Assembly (NCBI GenBank): GCA_029204225.1
Contig: CM055100.1
Span: 53,423,763-53,487,762, forward strand
DNA: 64,000 nucleotides
Reading direction: 5' to 3'
Origin: Diphasiastrum complanatum
Lineage: Eukaryota; Streptophyta; Lycopodiopsida; Lycopodiales; Lycopodiaceae
The notes under the pieces: generated by a model
Databases searched by the model: none
The model's input: the letters and a program-made list of their open reading frames with translations, nothing else
What the model was told of the DNA's origin: nothing
Position numbers and translations under genes: made by a program
Part shown: one piece after another, positions 26,855 through 41,734 of the stretch
Layout of the letters: the number at the start of each line of letters is the position of its first letter
Position numbering within the stretch: the first letter of the stretch is position 1

Positions 26855-28600
26855 GCCCAATCTATGAATGATAAGTCTTGTGCCATTGCACAATCCCTTG
26901 TGCGACACTTATCGACCGCAACAATGTCAATATCATGCCAACCTTCAATACCAACTTATGTGGAGGGCATCCACTCGATTGCAAGCTATTCAAAAAGTCT
27001 ACTGGGTACACATCAAAGTCATCACGCTCAACAATGCTATCAGCACTATAAAATGTGCAAGCTTCACCAGGAGATTGCTCAACGACTTTCAAATTAATCT
27101 TATCCATGTTTTCATTCAATGGAGTCAATATTGCACGGCTTCTTAAAAATTCAACATCCATGTAACGTCGTGCAATATCGGGAAAAGTGAATGAAATCAA
27201 TTCCCACACATCGCGCGCCTTTAGACACATTTACTCTGGCAAAAAAATCAAATCCAAACCACGCTACATGAATGTGGGCTCACGACCCATCTCAAATACT
27301 CAATAAATACTTTGTGAACCTGGACTGCTCCTTCCTATTAACTCCCTCCACACCCATAATGCGCATGTTCGTTGACAGTTTGTGCACCTCCATATATTTC
27401 CACAAATGCGAACTCTTCAGTGAAGTGCTCACAATTTGTGCACGACTACCATGTCGTACCACCGGGAGCACCTGACAATCATCACCACCAAAAACAATCG
27501 AAACTCCTCCAAACAGAGTATCAATACCCAATACGTCCTGTAGAAACCGATCCACATACTCGATGACATACTTATGTACCATGGGAGTCTTGTCCCAAAT
27601 AATAAGTCGACATGCCATCAAAAGCTTACCTAATGGAGACTGTTTCGAGATGTTGCATGTTGAGCTTTCATTCAATTCCGTCGAAGGAATCCTAAATCTA
27701 GAGTGTGCGGTCCAACCACCTTTCATTAACAATGCAACGATCCTTGATGATGCAACTACTAGTGCTATCCAACCTTGTGCAAACAAGTATGATAACATGA
27801 TATTATAGAGAAATGTCTTACCCATACCACTCAGGCCATCCACAAAAAACACTCCACCCACTCTTCGTACAACATGCTCACGTACTACATGATCAAAAAT
27901 TATGCGCTAAATTCACATTCAATCTCTCGATGTCAGCCTCTACTTCTAAAAGGATCTCATTGAGAAATATCTCCTCCAAAACAATGGAGATGAACCAAAA
28001 TCGACATTCGGGATCCTAAACCCAAAATTCACCAATGACTTTCTAGCTGTCTGCATGTGTGACTCCACATAAAGAAAAACTCTGTCTACTAAAACCTGAC
28101 TCATAGAAATGGTCTCGCACGTTATTGGTTGTCCCAACTCATGCGCATAATCCTCAACTAAATGCGGCTCTATGCTCTTCCAAAGCTCCAATTGGTCAGA
28201 AGGAGCACATGTCAAAAGAAGCACAATGAACATGAAATGAAGTTGCAATGGAGTGTCCCATGACACTGCCTCATGCAAGTAGCTACTCCACTGATTCACG
28301 TCATCTATCAAAAGTTTGTGTTTGCAAGCATCTCTAAACGATCGAAACAACTCACCATCAGCCGTGTACAAGTCCTCAAAGCTGGTTGCACTTCTGACAT
28401 GAGCCAAAAGAACTCTCACATAGAATCTCTCTCCTTCGAAGGGGTGTACAAAATACATGCGACCAATGGCAGCATGTTGATTCGACGGATCCACCTACGC
28501 GTTCTCCTGTTGTGTAGCAATACTGCCTCAGCAAGTCCTGGCACAACAATTCTCGAGCCTCCAAATCACCACTTCTGTTTAGCTCAAAGAATGCTATCAA
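26855..28600 (-). pseudogene. Helitron helicase (Pif1-like) remnant
   Basis: Minus strand, in coding order from 28600: the pre-helicase region (MIAFFELNRSGDLEAREL, then AIGRMYFVHPFEGERFYVRV, ATSFEDLYTADGELF, 28494-27946); the helicase core 27861-27292 with a Walker A (GLSGMGKTFLYN), a Walker B-like LIIWDKTPM whose usual Glu is Lys, and VFGGDDCQVLPVV; then the C-terminal block 27230-26862 (SRAILTPLNENMDKIN, FLNSLQSSGCPPHKL, LKVGMILTLLRS). These are hallmarks of the plant Helitron RepHel protein. The Rep (HUH) nuclease part and both element ends are not seen. Frameshifts near 28500 and 27280 and a gap at 27862-27945 break it, so it is non-functional. Confidence 0.92.
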
Positions 28601-28605
28601 AGTGG

Positions 28606-29471
<866 letters not shown>

Positions 29472-31060
29472 CATTAGTCATGATGAACCTGCCATAGTTG
29501 CAAAAGCTCTATTAATGCCCAATGCAGACAATTGGAAGGCTGCCATGGATGCTGAGTATCTGTCTCTAATGAAAAACAAGACCTGGAGTCTTGTCAATCC
29601 TCCTACTGGTGTAAAACCAATTGACTCCAAGTGGATTTTAAGCTGAAGCTTAAGCTAGATGGATCCATATCCAAATGGAAAGCTAGATTGGTGGTTAAAG
29701 GCTTTGAACAAGTATATGGGATAGACTACACTGAGACCTTTAGTCCAGTGGTAAAGCATCAGTCTATTTGTACCTTACTAGTTATAGCTGCTGTAGAAGA
29801 TCTGGACATTCACCAGATGGACCTCCAGACGACATTTCTACATGGATTTATACAAGAAGATATATTCATCTATCAACCAGAAGGTTATGTCCTTCAAGTC
29901 AAGGAGCATCTGGTATGTAAATTGCATAAGGCTTTATATGGTCTTAAGCAAGCTCCCAGGGCCTGGTATGACAAATTTAATCACTTCTTGTTGTAGCACA
30001 ATTTTACTTCTTGCTCTGCAGACTGCAATGTACATCTTAGGCATAAACGGTCAAGCTATGTCATAATAGCATTATACGTTGATGATTCTTTAATTATCGA
30101 CAATTCAAATCAGTTACTACAGGAAACCAAATCTCTGCTTTCATCAGAGTTTGAGATGACTGATTTAGGCCTAGTCCATTACCTTCTTGGTATGGAGATC
30201 AGTAGAGATCACGCAAGCAGAAGGATAACTATAAGCCAAGAATCCTACTTGACTAATGTACTTCGCAGATATGACATGGAGGACTGCAAGCCCATAGAGA
30301 CACCTATGGATCCAGGAGCTAAGCTGTCCAAAGACATGTGCCCCAAAATTCAAGCAGATTAGCAAGAAATAAACAGGTGCCCTTATCAGTCTGTCATAGG
30401 ATCTACTATGTATTCTATGATTTGCACACGACCTGATCTAGCATATGTAGTAAGCACATTGTCTCGGTACATGTTCAATCCAGGCTTACATCACTGAAAA
30501 ACTCTGCAAAGAGTGTTGAGGTACATTCAAGCTACAAAGCACTATGCTTTGAGCTATAATGACAAAATAGAAGCTGCACTCACATTGACCACTTATTCAA
30601 ATTCATATTGGACTGGAGACGTGGATACCAAAAAATCCACATCAGGCTACATTTGTTTCCTTGCAGGAAGACCCATCTCATGGAATAGCAGAAAGCAGAA
30701 ATACATTTCTCTGTCCTCCATAGAATCTGAATATGTTGCAGCTACATCAGCAGTGAAGGAAATAATCTGGCCAAGGAGGCTGCTGCAAAATCTGCAATTC
30801 CCATAGATCAGTCCAACAATACTCCGGTGCGATAATAAGAGCTGCATAGCTCTATCTCTGAACCCACGAACTCATAATAGAACTAGGCATATAGAAGTTC
30901 AATTCCATTTTCTTAGAGAGAAAGTTCAGAGTAAAGATGTTGTACTAAGTTACTGTCATACAGACAATATGTTGGCTGATATTTTGACAAAGTCATTGTC
31001 TAGAGATAAGCATTCTATTTAATAGGTATGTTAAACCTCAATTGCAGATCAGATTCATAG
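29472..31060 (+). pseudogene. Ty1/copia element F, RT-RNase H
   Basis: Starts in the linker before RT (DEPAIVAKALLMPNADNWKA near 29490), then RT: KNKTWSLVNPP, a frameshift near 29635, KARLVVKGFEQVYG, ETFSPVVKHQS, HGFIQEDIFIYQPEGYV and LYGLKQAPRAWYDKF. A TAG follows at 29994. The frame goes on with ALYVDDSLII near 30075, then MTDLGLVHYLLGMEIS and KLSKDMCPK, with a stop at 30360. RNase H follows from 30513 with ESEYVAA and RCDNKSC; the first Asp region reads YSNSYWTG where relatives have SDSDW, so it has lost acidic residues. It ends near 31060 (DILTKSLSRDKHS). Same family as element B. Gag, PR and IN are missing on the left. Confidence 0.92.
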
Positions 31061-31065
31061 CAGAT

Positions 31066-31079
31066 AGCTTAAGGGGGAG
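31066..31079 (+). other. Polypurine tract of element F
   Basis: GATAGCTTAAGGGGGAG runs directly into the LTR start TGTTGAAATTC. Confidence 0.85.
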
Positions 31080-31625
31080 TGTTGAAATTCTGCATTTTTG
31101 AACTAATTGTCGCTACAGTCTGGTTTTTTACTCCCCAGCTGAAAAATGCAAAAAACCTGACACTGTGTTTTTACATGAGATTTTTGACAAGCGACAATTA
31201 GGGCGAAAAATGTGACACTGCATTTTTACATATAGTTTCTAACAGGCGACACTACAGTTTTATACGGGTTTCTACACAGGTGAAAAACCCGACACTACAG
31301 TTTAACATGGATTTTTACATAGGCAAAAATTGCGACACTTGCCCTACAAAAAGCTGAAGGTATTCTACAGGTGAAGACAGTGTCCTACAAATCTTGAAGG
31401 TGTCTTCCAAACGCCTACAAATCTTGAAGGTTGCCCTCAAGTAAAGGCAAAGGCCAAAAGGCCAAAGGGTGTTGCATTTCCAGTCTGCCAAAAACACACA
31501 GATTGTTGCTATCAGACTAAAAAGCCTTCACGCTCCATCAACAAACTGACCCACTGATCAGTTTCACAACTGTTATCAATCTTGTAATTGTAAAGTTAAG
31601 CTAGTACAAGATTCTTCAGTTGATG

Positions 31626-31637
31626 TGTATATATACA
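31626..31637 (+). promoter_or_regulatory. TATA-like box in the F LTR
   Basis: GTATATATACAT lies about 105 bases upstream of the AG array, the same order (TATA, then dinucleotide array) as in element A. Confidence 0.4.
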
Positions 31638-31734
31638 TGTAATTGAGCGAGGGCAAAAAGATCAGAGGATTATGATATGTAAGGTCAGATGGCTAAGAAC
31701 GCCTTTTATCAGTAGTTGACTCCTCAGAGTTGGT

Positions 31735-31908
<174 letters not shown>

Positions 31909-32333
31909 TATTTTAGAACCTTAGCAATTGTTTTGAATCTGCTAGTAAGTTCACGCGCTTATCAACACAATTGTATTGTGGACTGATCATTGTATTTACA
32001 ACTTTAATATACAGATTTGCTATTGTTTTACATCTTAGCATTCCTGTTGAATGATAACTCTCGCTCCTCTCACACAAACATTATTAAGAAGAGAACTATA
32101 TGGCTATCTCTGATACCTGAATTAATTCTACATTCTCTTCATATCAGGTTATCAGTATTAGAGGATTGCATGGTTGTCTCAGACGCCTAATTCCCTTTGC
32201 AATCTCTCTTTCACGGTAATCTATGACTCCTACACTGATAATCTGATTTCACACACAAATAACTGCTCATAACTCCATTCTCCAAGTAATCCACGATCCT
32301 GATTATAACAATTTGTTTTTCTTCCAATAGAAG

Positions 32334-32345
32334 TGGTATTAGTGC
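32334..32345 (+). other. PBS-like sequence after the F LTR
   Basis: TGGTATTAGTGC matches the initiator-Met PBS TGGTATCAGAGC at 10 of 12 positions. A PBS after a 3' LTR would mean this LTR also serves, or once served, a following element. Confidence 0.35.
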
Positions 32346-32493
32346 TGATATCTATTTCCGCCCATAGAGTGATATCAGTGTCTGCTTCCACACATCTTTC
32401 TTCGATTTAAGAAGAATAGAAGCACTCCAAGATGACTTACTTGGCTGAATATGACCCATCTTTAGATAATTTTTAGTTTGCTTAGTAATCTCT

Positions 32494-32506
32494 TGGTATC
32501 CGAGCC
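32494..32506 (+). other. PBS-like sequence, possible start of element J
   Basis: TGGTATCCGAGCC differs from the initiator-Met PBS TGGTATCAGAGCC at one position. It lies 1.4 kb upstream of the J ORF on the same strand. No LTR matching J's 3' LTR is recognised just before it. Confidence 0.4.
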
Positions 32507-33909
32507 TGGATCACATCTACCAGGAGGTGGAGCTTGGAGATCTTGGATTTTTTGCAGTTTCTTTGGTGTATCTCTTTGCTTATTCTTGCAAGTGTTGGAA
32601 TCCGATTTCAAGTAGATGACTTCTTAGATCCTTGGTGTACTTTCAGCCTAAAGACCATTATTGTGGATTTGCTCCATGAATTTTGATGGAAATCATAGGT
32701 TTTTTGATGGATTTAGTGAATTTTTCACCTAGAATTCATAGTTTTTGCTTGAAATTGATCATAGGATTTGGTGTAGTACATTTTACAGATTGTATTTGCT
32801 GTTTTACAGTCATTAATGATAGGATCTAATGATTGCATGATGTTTAAATAGTCAAAAGGTTGATTAGATAGTGATTTTGGACTAAAAATTGGGGCTTTTG
32901 GACCATAAATGGGCTATAGAAACCATATTTGACCAGAATCAGAACTTTTAGTGCTTGCATGCAATGGATTTATAGGGATTAGGGGGCTCAAAACACCAAA
33001 AATTATGTATCTTTGATGGTTTTTGAGCATGAATACATCTCAATTGGGGGTCTAAACCTATTGGTTCTTGTTACAAGTGTAAAGATATGTTGGATTGCCT
33101 TTGATTTGAGTCATCATGCATTCAATTTGGATAGATGTGCATTAGACACCAACATATTGAAGTTTTGCTTGTTGAAGGAGGCAAAAACTACATTCTTTGC
33201 ATGATTTGAGCTTATGATTGCTTGTTGGACCTGTTAGAAGCTTTTGTGCCTCTCTAATGAACCTTAGTAGAGTGCTTGTAGCCTCGGATCCAAGGCTTAT
33301 TGGGTTGGGATGCAATTTGTGATGATTTCGATCTCCAAAAGTATGCCCTCCTACCTGTTTTTTGTGCATTTACAGCTCGCACGTGTGAAGCCTAGGTGGC
33401 AAGGTGATGTGGCAAGTCCTTGTAGACCCACTCTCCCTCTAACCTGTGCTTTCCAACGACCAATTTGGTTTCTTGTAGAGAAAGTCATGGCCGTCTGAAG
33501 TTTGGCAATTTTTGAACTAAAATTTGTAAGTTTTGAAAATGTTCTGATGCATGCATGCTTGTAACTCGGTGTAGTGCATGTCTGTTGATGGAAATGTATG
33601 GATAGACCTGTATGCACGCTTGGATGCATGTTGCATGCGTAATCAGTGAGTTGATCAGTAGATTTCTTGCATGTAGCTATTTTTGGAAATTCTAGATCAA
33701 AAAGCCAGATATCTCATGCATATGCTCGTAAGCAAACATTACTTGGGTGACTTCCCTAGCATTCTCGCTCGAGTGCAACAGAAATATCCAAACGTGCCAC
33801 ATACCACCTCGACACAAGCTCAGCCCCCATAAGGATAAAAGGGGGAGAGGCAAAGGCAACAAGCAAGCCAGCACCCAAACGGCGCCACATCACTAGCAAA
33901 AACACACCA
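32507..33909. other. Non-coding DNA upstream of the J ORF
   Basis: No ORF with recognised domains. If the PBS at 32494 is real, this is a long untranslated leader, comparable in size to the 1.24-kb leader of element E. Confidence 0.4.
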
Positions 33910-35790
33910 ATGTCACTCACACGAGGCACGAAAGCACCATCTTACTCACCTACCTCTCAACAGTATCCTCTTATTGGGGAGTGGCAGTACCTTCCAGAAA
34001 ATGTGCGACGGGCCATCAACGCTCAAAGTGATGCCATTCATTACCTCTACTCTTCAATTAATGAGTATCAGAATTGGTGCAACATCTCGCAAGGGGAAAA
34101 CGTGCAGTTGACAAACAAGGTACAAGAATGGTAGATTTATTCCATGGAATTATAACAAAAGGTCGCTCAATTAAAAAACAATGAAAGAAAACTCATGGCT
34201 AACCTCAAAGGGCTGCACCAAAATAACAAGGACATTCACGCACGCTTACAACATAGGGATGATCTCCTCAAGACCCTAGAAACACAGTTAGAAGGTGAAC
34301 GCCGAAGCCACAGGAACTTACGGACCGCTATGATGGGCAATATTCAACGGATTGATTTCAACCAGTTCCAAGCACCACCAATCCCGGAAGGCACCATAAT
34401 ACCTCTCACTTCCTATCAGAAGTTAACTCGGGTACTGATGGCGAATCAGACGCAAGTACAACAGTTGCAACAGGCCATTCTAGCAAATCAAACTGCGCTC
34501 AACACACGGATTGAGGAGCTAGAAGGACAGCTAAAAACATTATGCCAGCAGTTACCAACATTACTCACAAAGCATGAAGAAACACACGCCAAGCACCATA
34601 GACAATAGGATGCAGGAACTGATGATCTTGGATCTTCGCGCTACATAGGACAACAACGGGATAATCCAGGGTATCACTCAACAATGGTGGAATCTCAAAG
34701 CACACAAGGGGGTACTACCACGAACCACGAACGAGGCATCTCAGCTAAGAGCCTAACCCCACTGCCACTCAACTTGACACCACCTATCAAGCCTCATCAT
34801 CCTCACTCAATGACACACCCCTCTCCCCACCACATGAACAATCACCTCACCACCTCGACACTCAACCTCATTCACCATCCACTACTTATCTACTCTGCAA
34901 TACCCAACCCTCCCCCGTGAACTTTTCACAACCACACCAAACCCTCCACCACCCACACTTATGACAACTACAGAGGTACGACACATAATCATGCCAAAGA
35001 ATCCTAGCCGACAGATGTTAATGTCACTGGAGTTTAATAAAGCATATCCAAACTGGGAGGACTGAGGCGGGTACACTCTTCCCGATTTCACGATATGTAA
35101 ATCTCACAAGCAGAAAGTGTTAGCATTGGAGCCGCAACCTCAGTGGCGACGTGCTACGATGTTGGAAAATGCACATGCTTTCGAGCACTATATCGCGGCA
35201 CCAACTTACATGCATGTCAATCCAACATATTATCCCATAAGGCGCAGAGAAGTATTTGCACCAGAAAGGGTTTCTAATAAAATATATATTGGCCAACTCT
35301 ACCTAAAGAAGTTCAGACCGATGATCCAGCGGCCGATTTTGTAGCCAATTGCAACTATTTCTATTGGAGACATCATACAAATCCGGACCACCATGTTAGG
35401 TACTTTGCTGATCATTGCGGCCTAATATCATTCCTTTCTATCTTAAATTGCTTCTGGGATAGAGATCTGCTGCCAATAGTTTTGGATCTAAATAAGCCCC
35501 TAAGCATACCCATGGATCACATCAATGTGGCAAGGCTTTACTATCGGGTGGTGATCACCAACGAACTTCGCGTTGACATGGTTGAATCTTGGTATGTGTA
35601 CGGATTTCTACAGAACATGCTTGATTACTATCGGTCGCAACCATTTTTGGGCAAAATTTGATTCGAGAGAATGGAACAGATTGGCAGAGAAGTTCATAAA
35701 ATCTGGGTCACCATCAATGTAGAGCTACGGGAAGACCAGACAAGACAACAGGCAGCGGCAATTGGCGTGGGACTACCAATCTTTTGATGG
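33910..35790 (+). pseudogene. Unclassified retroelement ORF, family shared with K (copy J)
   Basis: One frame runs from ATG 33910 to 34920, with TAG/TAA interruptions at 34132, about 34154 and 34606. It encodes a basic N-terminus, a long helical, glutamine-rich, coiled-coil-like region (about residues 40-230: TQVQQLQQAILANQTALNTR, IEELEGQLKTL) and a Pro/His-rich linker. The frame then shifts. The conserved block follows: GGYTLPDF near 35065, QWRRATMLENAHAFEHYIAA near 35140, NPTYYPIRRR near 35220, then LDLNKP and VARLYYRVV near 35490-35550, ending IGVGLPIF at about 35785. A PPT and LTR follow at once. No zinc knuckle, protease, RT or integrase is seen. It could be a gag-only (TR-GAG-like) element or a 3' extra ORF left after loss of pol. 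Confidence 0.65.
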
Positions 35791-35799
35791 AGGGAATAA
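35786..35799 (+). other. Polypurine tract of element J
   Basis: GATGGAGGGAATAA directly precedes the LTR start TGTAGGCTG. Confidence 0.6.
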
Positions 35800-36500
35800 T
35801 GTAGGCTGATATTCTATGAATATTCGAGCCATCTTGAAAAAAATACAGACTTAAGCCTAGAACTGGATAGTCAAGTTTAGGCCTTTGCGCCATGTTGTAA
35901 TGGCCTAAAGTTGTTTAGTTCTAAGCCTAAGTCTAGAATATTGAAACTTAAACTAGTCTGAATAAATTCAACTTAAGTTAGTTCAGTTGTTTATGGTCTA
36001 TTGGGGGTTTGTCCCATGGCACCAATGTGATTCAAAGTTAATTTAGTCCCATAATGCCTTTTTGTAAGTGACCACCACTCCAAGTATATATAGGAGTGGA
36101 AGAGTCCATCTTGAAGAGATTCTCATTTGCAATACATGCCTATCTTTCTCTCTAAGTGTTCTCCCTTGTGTGGTTTCATGTACTATGTTACTTCACATTG
36201 TATTGTACAATATTGATCTTGCAACAAGTTAAGTTAATCCAGGCCATCCATTCTCTAGTAGGGTAAGCCTTAGAGGAGGAGATTTTAGGTTAAGCCGTCA
36301 TTGAATTAGGTTAAGCTGTCACTTGAGTCAGTTCCTAAGTAGAGAAATGAGAGTAGAGTGGATCTTGCCCCAAATACTCACCCACTCACTGTAGATCTTC
36401 TCATCCTTCAACCTCACGGTTAGTTGGAAGCCATAGCCATTGGTTGGGAAAGCCACAATGCCTAGTCAGAGCCATAACGTGTTCTAGTTGGGAGTCCGCC
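35800..36500 (+). repeat. Candidate 3' LTR of element J
   Basis: Starts TGTAGGCTGATATTC. Like the K LTR it has a TTTAGGCCTTT...GGCCTAAA word pair, here GTTTAGGCCTTTGCG and ATGGCCTAAAG. TATATATA lies at 36085. The right end is not determined. Confidence 0.5.
36085..36092 (+). promoter_or_regulatory. TATA box in the J LTR
   Basis: CAAGTATATATAGGAGTGG, a good plant TATA context about 285 bases into the LTR. The K LTR has its TATA at about 300 bases. Confidence 0.5.
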
Positions 36501-37019
36501 ATAGCACTCGTTAGTTGGAGCTATAGCCAGAGTTGATGGATACGAACAACCAACATCGAGTTTCCTTGTGAATCCACTGAGATTCACGTTAGCTCCACTC
36601 AGATTTGCATAGAAAATCTACTCAGAACCTACTCAAAATTCGCTCTGAAAGCCATTAGAAAAACGATCATATTTGCATAGAGAATGCGCTACAATCTGTG
36701 CCTATACAGTCACTGTAGAAAACGACCCATATTTGCGTACAAAATGCTCTACAATTTGTGTATACAAAGTTGCACTAAAAGACTCATATTGATATTTTCG
36801 GAGCCATATGAATGTTGCGGTTGATATAACTGGATCCATGTTGATGCCCTGTTGACAGGTGATGATTTTTCGATGATTTGGAAATTTAGTATGTCCTCAT
36901 TGACGGGTGGAAGATGTATGTGTGTACGTGGCCGAAGTGTGCCAGCCGACGTGTCGCATTGTTCAGGAGGGGGAGGCTTTTTTTGGGAGGGGGAGAGAAG
37001 TGTCACATTTTTCTCGAGG
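36501..37019. other. Anonymous DNA
   Basis: No gene is recognised. A short repeat ATATTTGC(A/G)TA(C/G)A(A/G)AATG occurs near 36670 and 36732. Confidence 0.45.
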
Positions 37020-37617
37020 GGGAGGGCCAATGTTGTGAAAATTTTGCGAAATTTCCCTGAAGGTTTTGCAAATTTTTTGCAAAAATTACTGAAGCTTTCG
37101 CAAAAATATCTCGAAAAATTCCCTTGAAGGCTTCGCAAAAATTCCGATGCATTTGCGAAAATACCTCGAAACGCAAAAATACCTCAAAATAATTTTCTGG
37201 AAAGGGGCCTTGAAAATTTTGCGAAATTGGCCCTCGAAGAATGTGACACTAACCCTTGAAAATATCTCGAAAATACCTCAAACATGCCTGAAAATACCTC
37301 AAAACTAGCCCAAAAATACCTCAAAAATCGACCAAAAACACCTCAAAAATCATTTGAAATTTTTGAAAATCTCAAAAAGATCTCGAAAATGGCCCAAAAA
37401 TACCTCAAAAATGGCCAAACAATACCTCAAAAATGGCCCGAAAAGAGATTTTTTTGCGAGATGTTCAAGATATATATATAGAGAGAGAGAGATGTTTTCG
37501 CGAAATTTGAGAGAGAGAGAGAGAGAGAGAGATTTTGTCGTGAAATTTTTCAAGCGAATTTTTTGAGGGCCAATTTTGCGAAAGGATTCGTCGATTTTTG
37601 CGAAGGATTTCTCAAAA

Positions 37618-37653
<36 letters not shown>

Positions 37654-37951
37654 AAATTTTTGCGAAAAATTCTCTCAAAAATTTCGTGAAAAATTTCGCG
37701 AGAGAGCATATTTCACCGATTTTTGAGAGAGAGAGAGAGTGAGAGAGTTAAATTTTTTTGCAAAATTAGAGAGAGAGAGAGAGAGAGAGAGTTTTTTGCG
37801 AAATTCTTTCTGTCGAAAATCTTGCGAAAAATTTTAACTTGTGAGGCCCAAAAATACCTCGAAAATATCGAGTGTCGAGTGTGATTTTTGTTCGCGTAAA
37901 CGGTCATTGAACAAAATTGGCCAAAATCGAGTGAAAATTACACTACCAGAT

Positions 37952-37988
<37 letters not shown>

Positions 37989-38150
37989 TTGCGAAAAATT
38001 TCGAGAGAGAGAGTTAAAATTTGAGAGAGAGAGAGAGAGAGTATTTTTCGCGAAAATTTTGATAGAGAGAATTTCACAAAAAATACACTTGAAAATTTCA
38101 CAAAAATTTCTCTGTCGAAATTTTTGCAAAAAATTCAAGTCTCCAAAAAT
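37020..38150. repeat. Degenerate GCGAAAA / ATACCTC repeat tract with alternating (AG)n and (CT)n
   Basis: Up to 37440 the sequence is built from AAAATACCTCAAAA and TTTGCGAAAATT units. From 37473 to 38042 short GA arrays (37475, 37508, 37722, 37768, 38023) alternate with CT arrays (37621, 37952), each embedded in TTTTTGCGAAAATTT. GA and CT blocks can pair as inverted repeats. No coding match. Confidence 0.85.
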
Positions 38151-38154
38151 ACTT

Positions 38155-38253
38155 TAAAATTCAAGACCTGCTGCGTTCAAAATTCAAGGCTTGATGTGTT
38201 CAAAATTCAATGTTTGATGTGTTCAAAATTCAAGGCTTGTTGTGTTTAAAATA
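38155..38253. repeat. Tandem repeat, unit about 25 bp
   Basis: Four copies of GTTCAAAATTCAAGGCTTG(A/T)TGT with minor changes. Confidence 0.9.
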
Positions 38254-40636
<2,383 letters not shown>

Positions 40637-40682
40637 GGGGTAGGAGGATGCATGGGTTAAGACCCATGCATCCTCCTACCCC
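40637..40682. repeat. Perfect 21-bp-arm hairpin
   Basis: Arm GGGGTAGGAGGATGCATGGGT, loop TAAG, then the exact reverse complement. Two related weaker hairpins follow within 215 bases. Confidence 0.93.
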
Positions 40683-40751
40683 ATGCATCGGCAAAAATGT
40701 GACACACAAATATCTTTATATCTATATATATATTTAAACCTATGTACACTT

Positions 40752-40895
40752 TTGTATGCATGGGTGAGAGACCCCATGAATCCTCCTCCCTCACCCATGC
40801 ATACACTTTTTTTGAACTAAAAATTCAAAAAAGAGATGATGCATGTATGGGGAGGAGGATGCATGGCCCTCCTCTCCATGCATTCATGCATATTG
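40752..40895. repeat. Two further GGAGGATGCATGG-type hairpins
   Basis: 40757-40803 pairs ATGCATGGGTGAG with CTCACCCATGCAT. 40838-40892 pairs GCATGTATGGGGAGGAGG imperfectly with CCTCCTCTCCATGCATTCATGC. All three hairpins share the GAGGATGCATGG word. Confidence 0.8.
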
Positions 40896-41075
40896 GCTGC
40901 CTAAGTCAGTTGCAGGTTGAAGGGCAAAATGCCCATCGTAGGCCTTTTTGATGCAAAAAGTACGTTCAGAAAATGCAAATTCCAGCTAAACTCTGGTGAC
41001 AAACTGATGTCGAATGATTCGCGAACAATTTCGCAAAACTCGAATTATTTCTGTTTGAGAATAATTTGTATTGGA

Positions 41076-41393
41076 TCAATCAGGCTCTGAAACACAATGA
41101 AACGAAACGAGATGAAATCTAGACGAAAACAAAACGAAATGAAGCGAAACTTAAACGAGCTTTGACATTGATTCATGTTGGAAACATAGAGATCACAAAA
41201 TGACACGAAACAAAACGAAGCAAAAGCATTCGTAAAAAGATCAATCAGGCTCTGTAATGAGACGAGATGAGACAAAACAAAACAAGATGAAACGAAACAA
41301 AATTTAAGTGAGATTTGAAATTGATTTACCTTTATAGCCAAGTGATTGCGAAACGAAATGAAACGAAACACAAAACGAAAGGATTCACGAACA
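41076..41393. repeat. Tandem duplication of a GAAACGAAAC-rich unit, about 163 bp
   Basis: Both units begin GATCAATCAGGCTCTG and consist of degenerate ACGAAAC words with a central TTGA(C/A)ATTGATT. The copies are well diverged. Confidence 0.75.
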
Positions 41394-41692
41394 AGATTAG
41401 TTTGTCAGGAATTCAAATATGTTGGTCCCTGTTAGTTATATCATTCTTACAATCCTTCAAAGTGTAGACAGACACTGCTGATCTACGTTAACAGATTAAT
41501 ATAGCATTCAATGAAATCAAACCAAAGTGCGGAATTGAATGAACAAGTGAATTAGGTACATGAATTGTAACAGACAAAAATACATTTGAGATCACACAAT
41601 CATACAAATTAATATGTGCATAACAACTACAATATTATCTATGGATTTTTTAATTCTTCAAGCATTGTGCGACAGATCCACACAATGCATTG

Positions 41693-41720
41693 GCGTGAGA
41701 GAAATACAGTTCTCTCACGA
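41693..41720. repeat. Short hairpin
   Basis: CGTGAGAGA and TCTCTCACG flank AATACAGT, just left of the truncated end of element G. Confidence 0.8.
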
Positions 41721-41734
41721 ATTGTATAAGAATT

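Noticed and set aside
36852-37138. Overlapping 91- and 129-codon frames
   Set aside because: They lie in GCGAAAA-type repeat sequence on opposite strands and match nothing I recognise.
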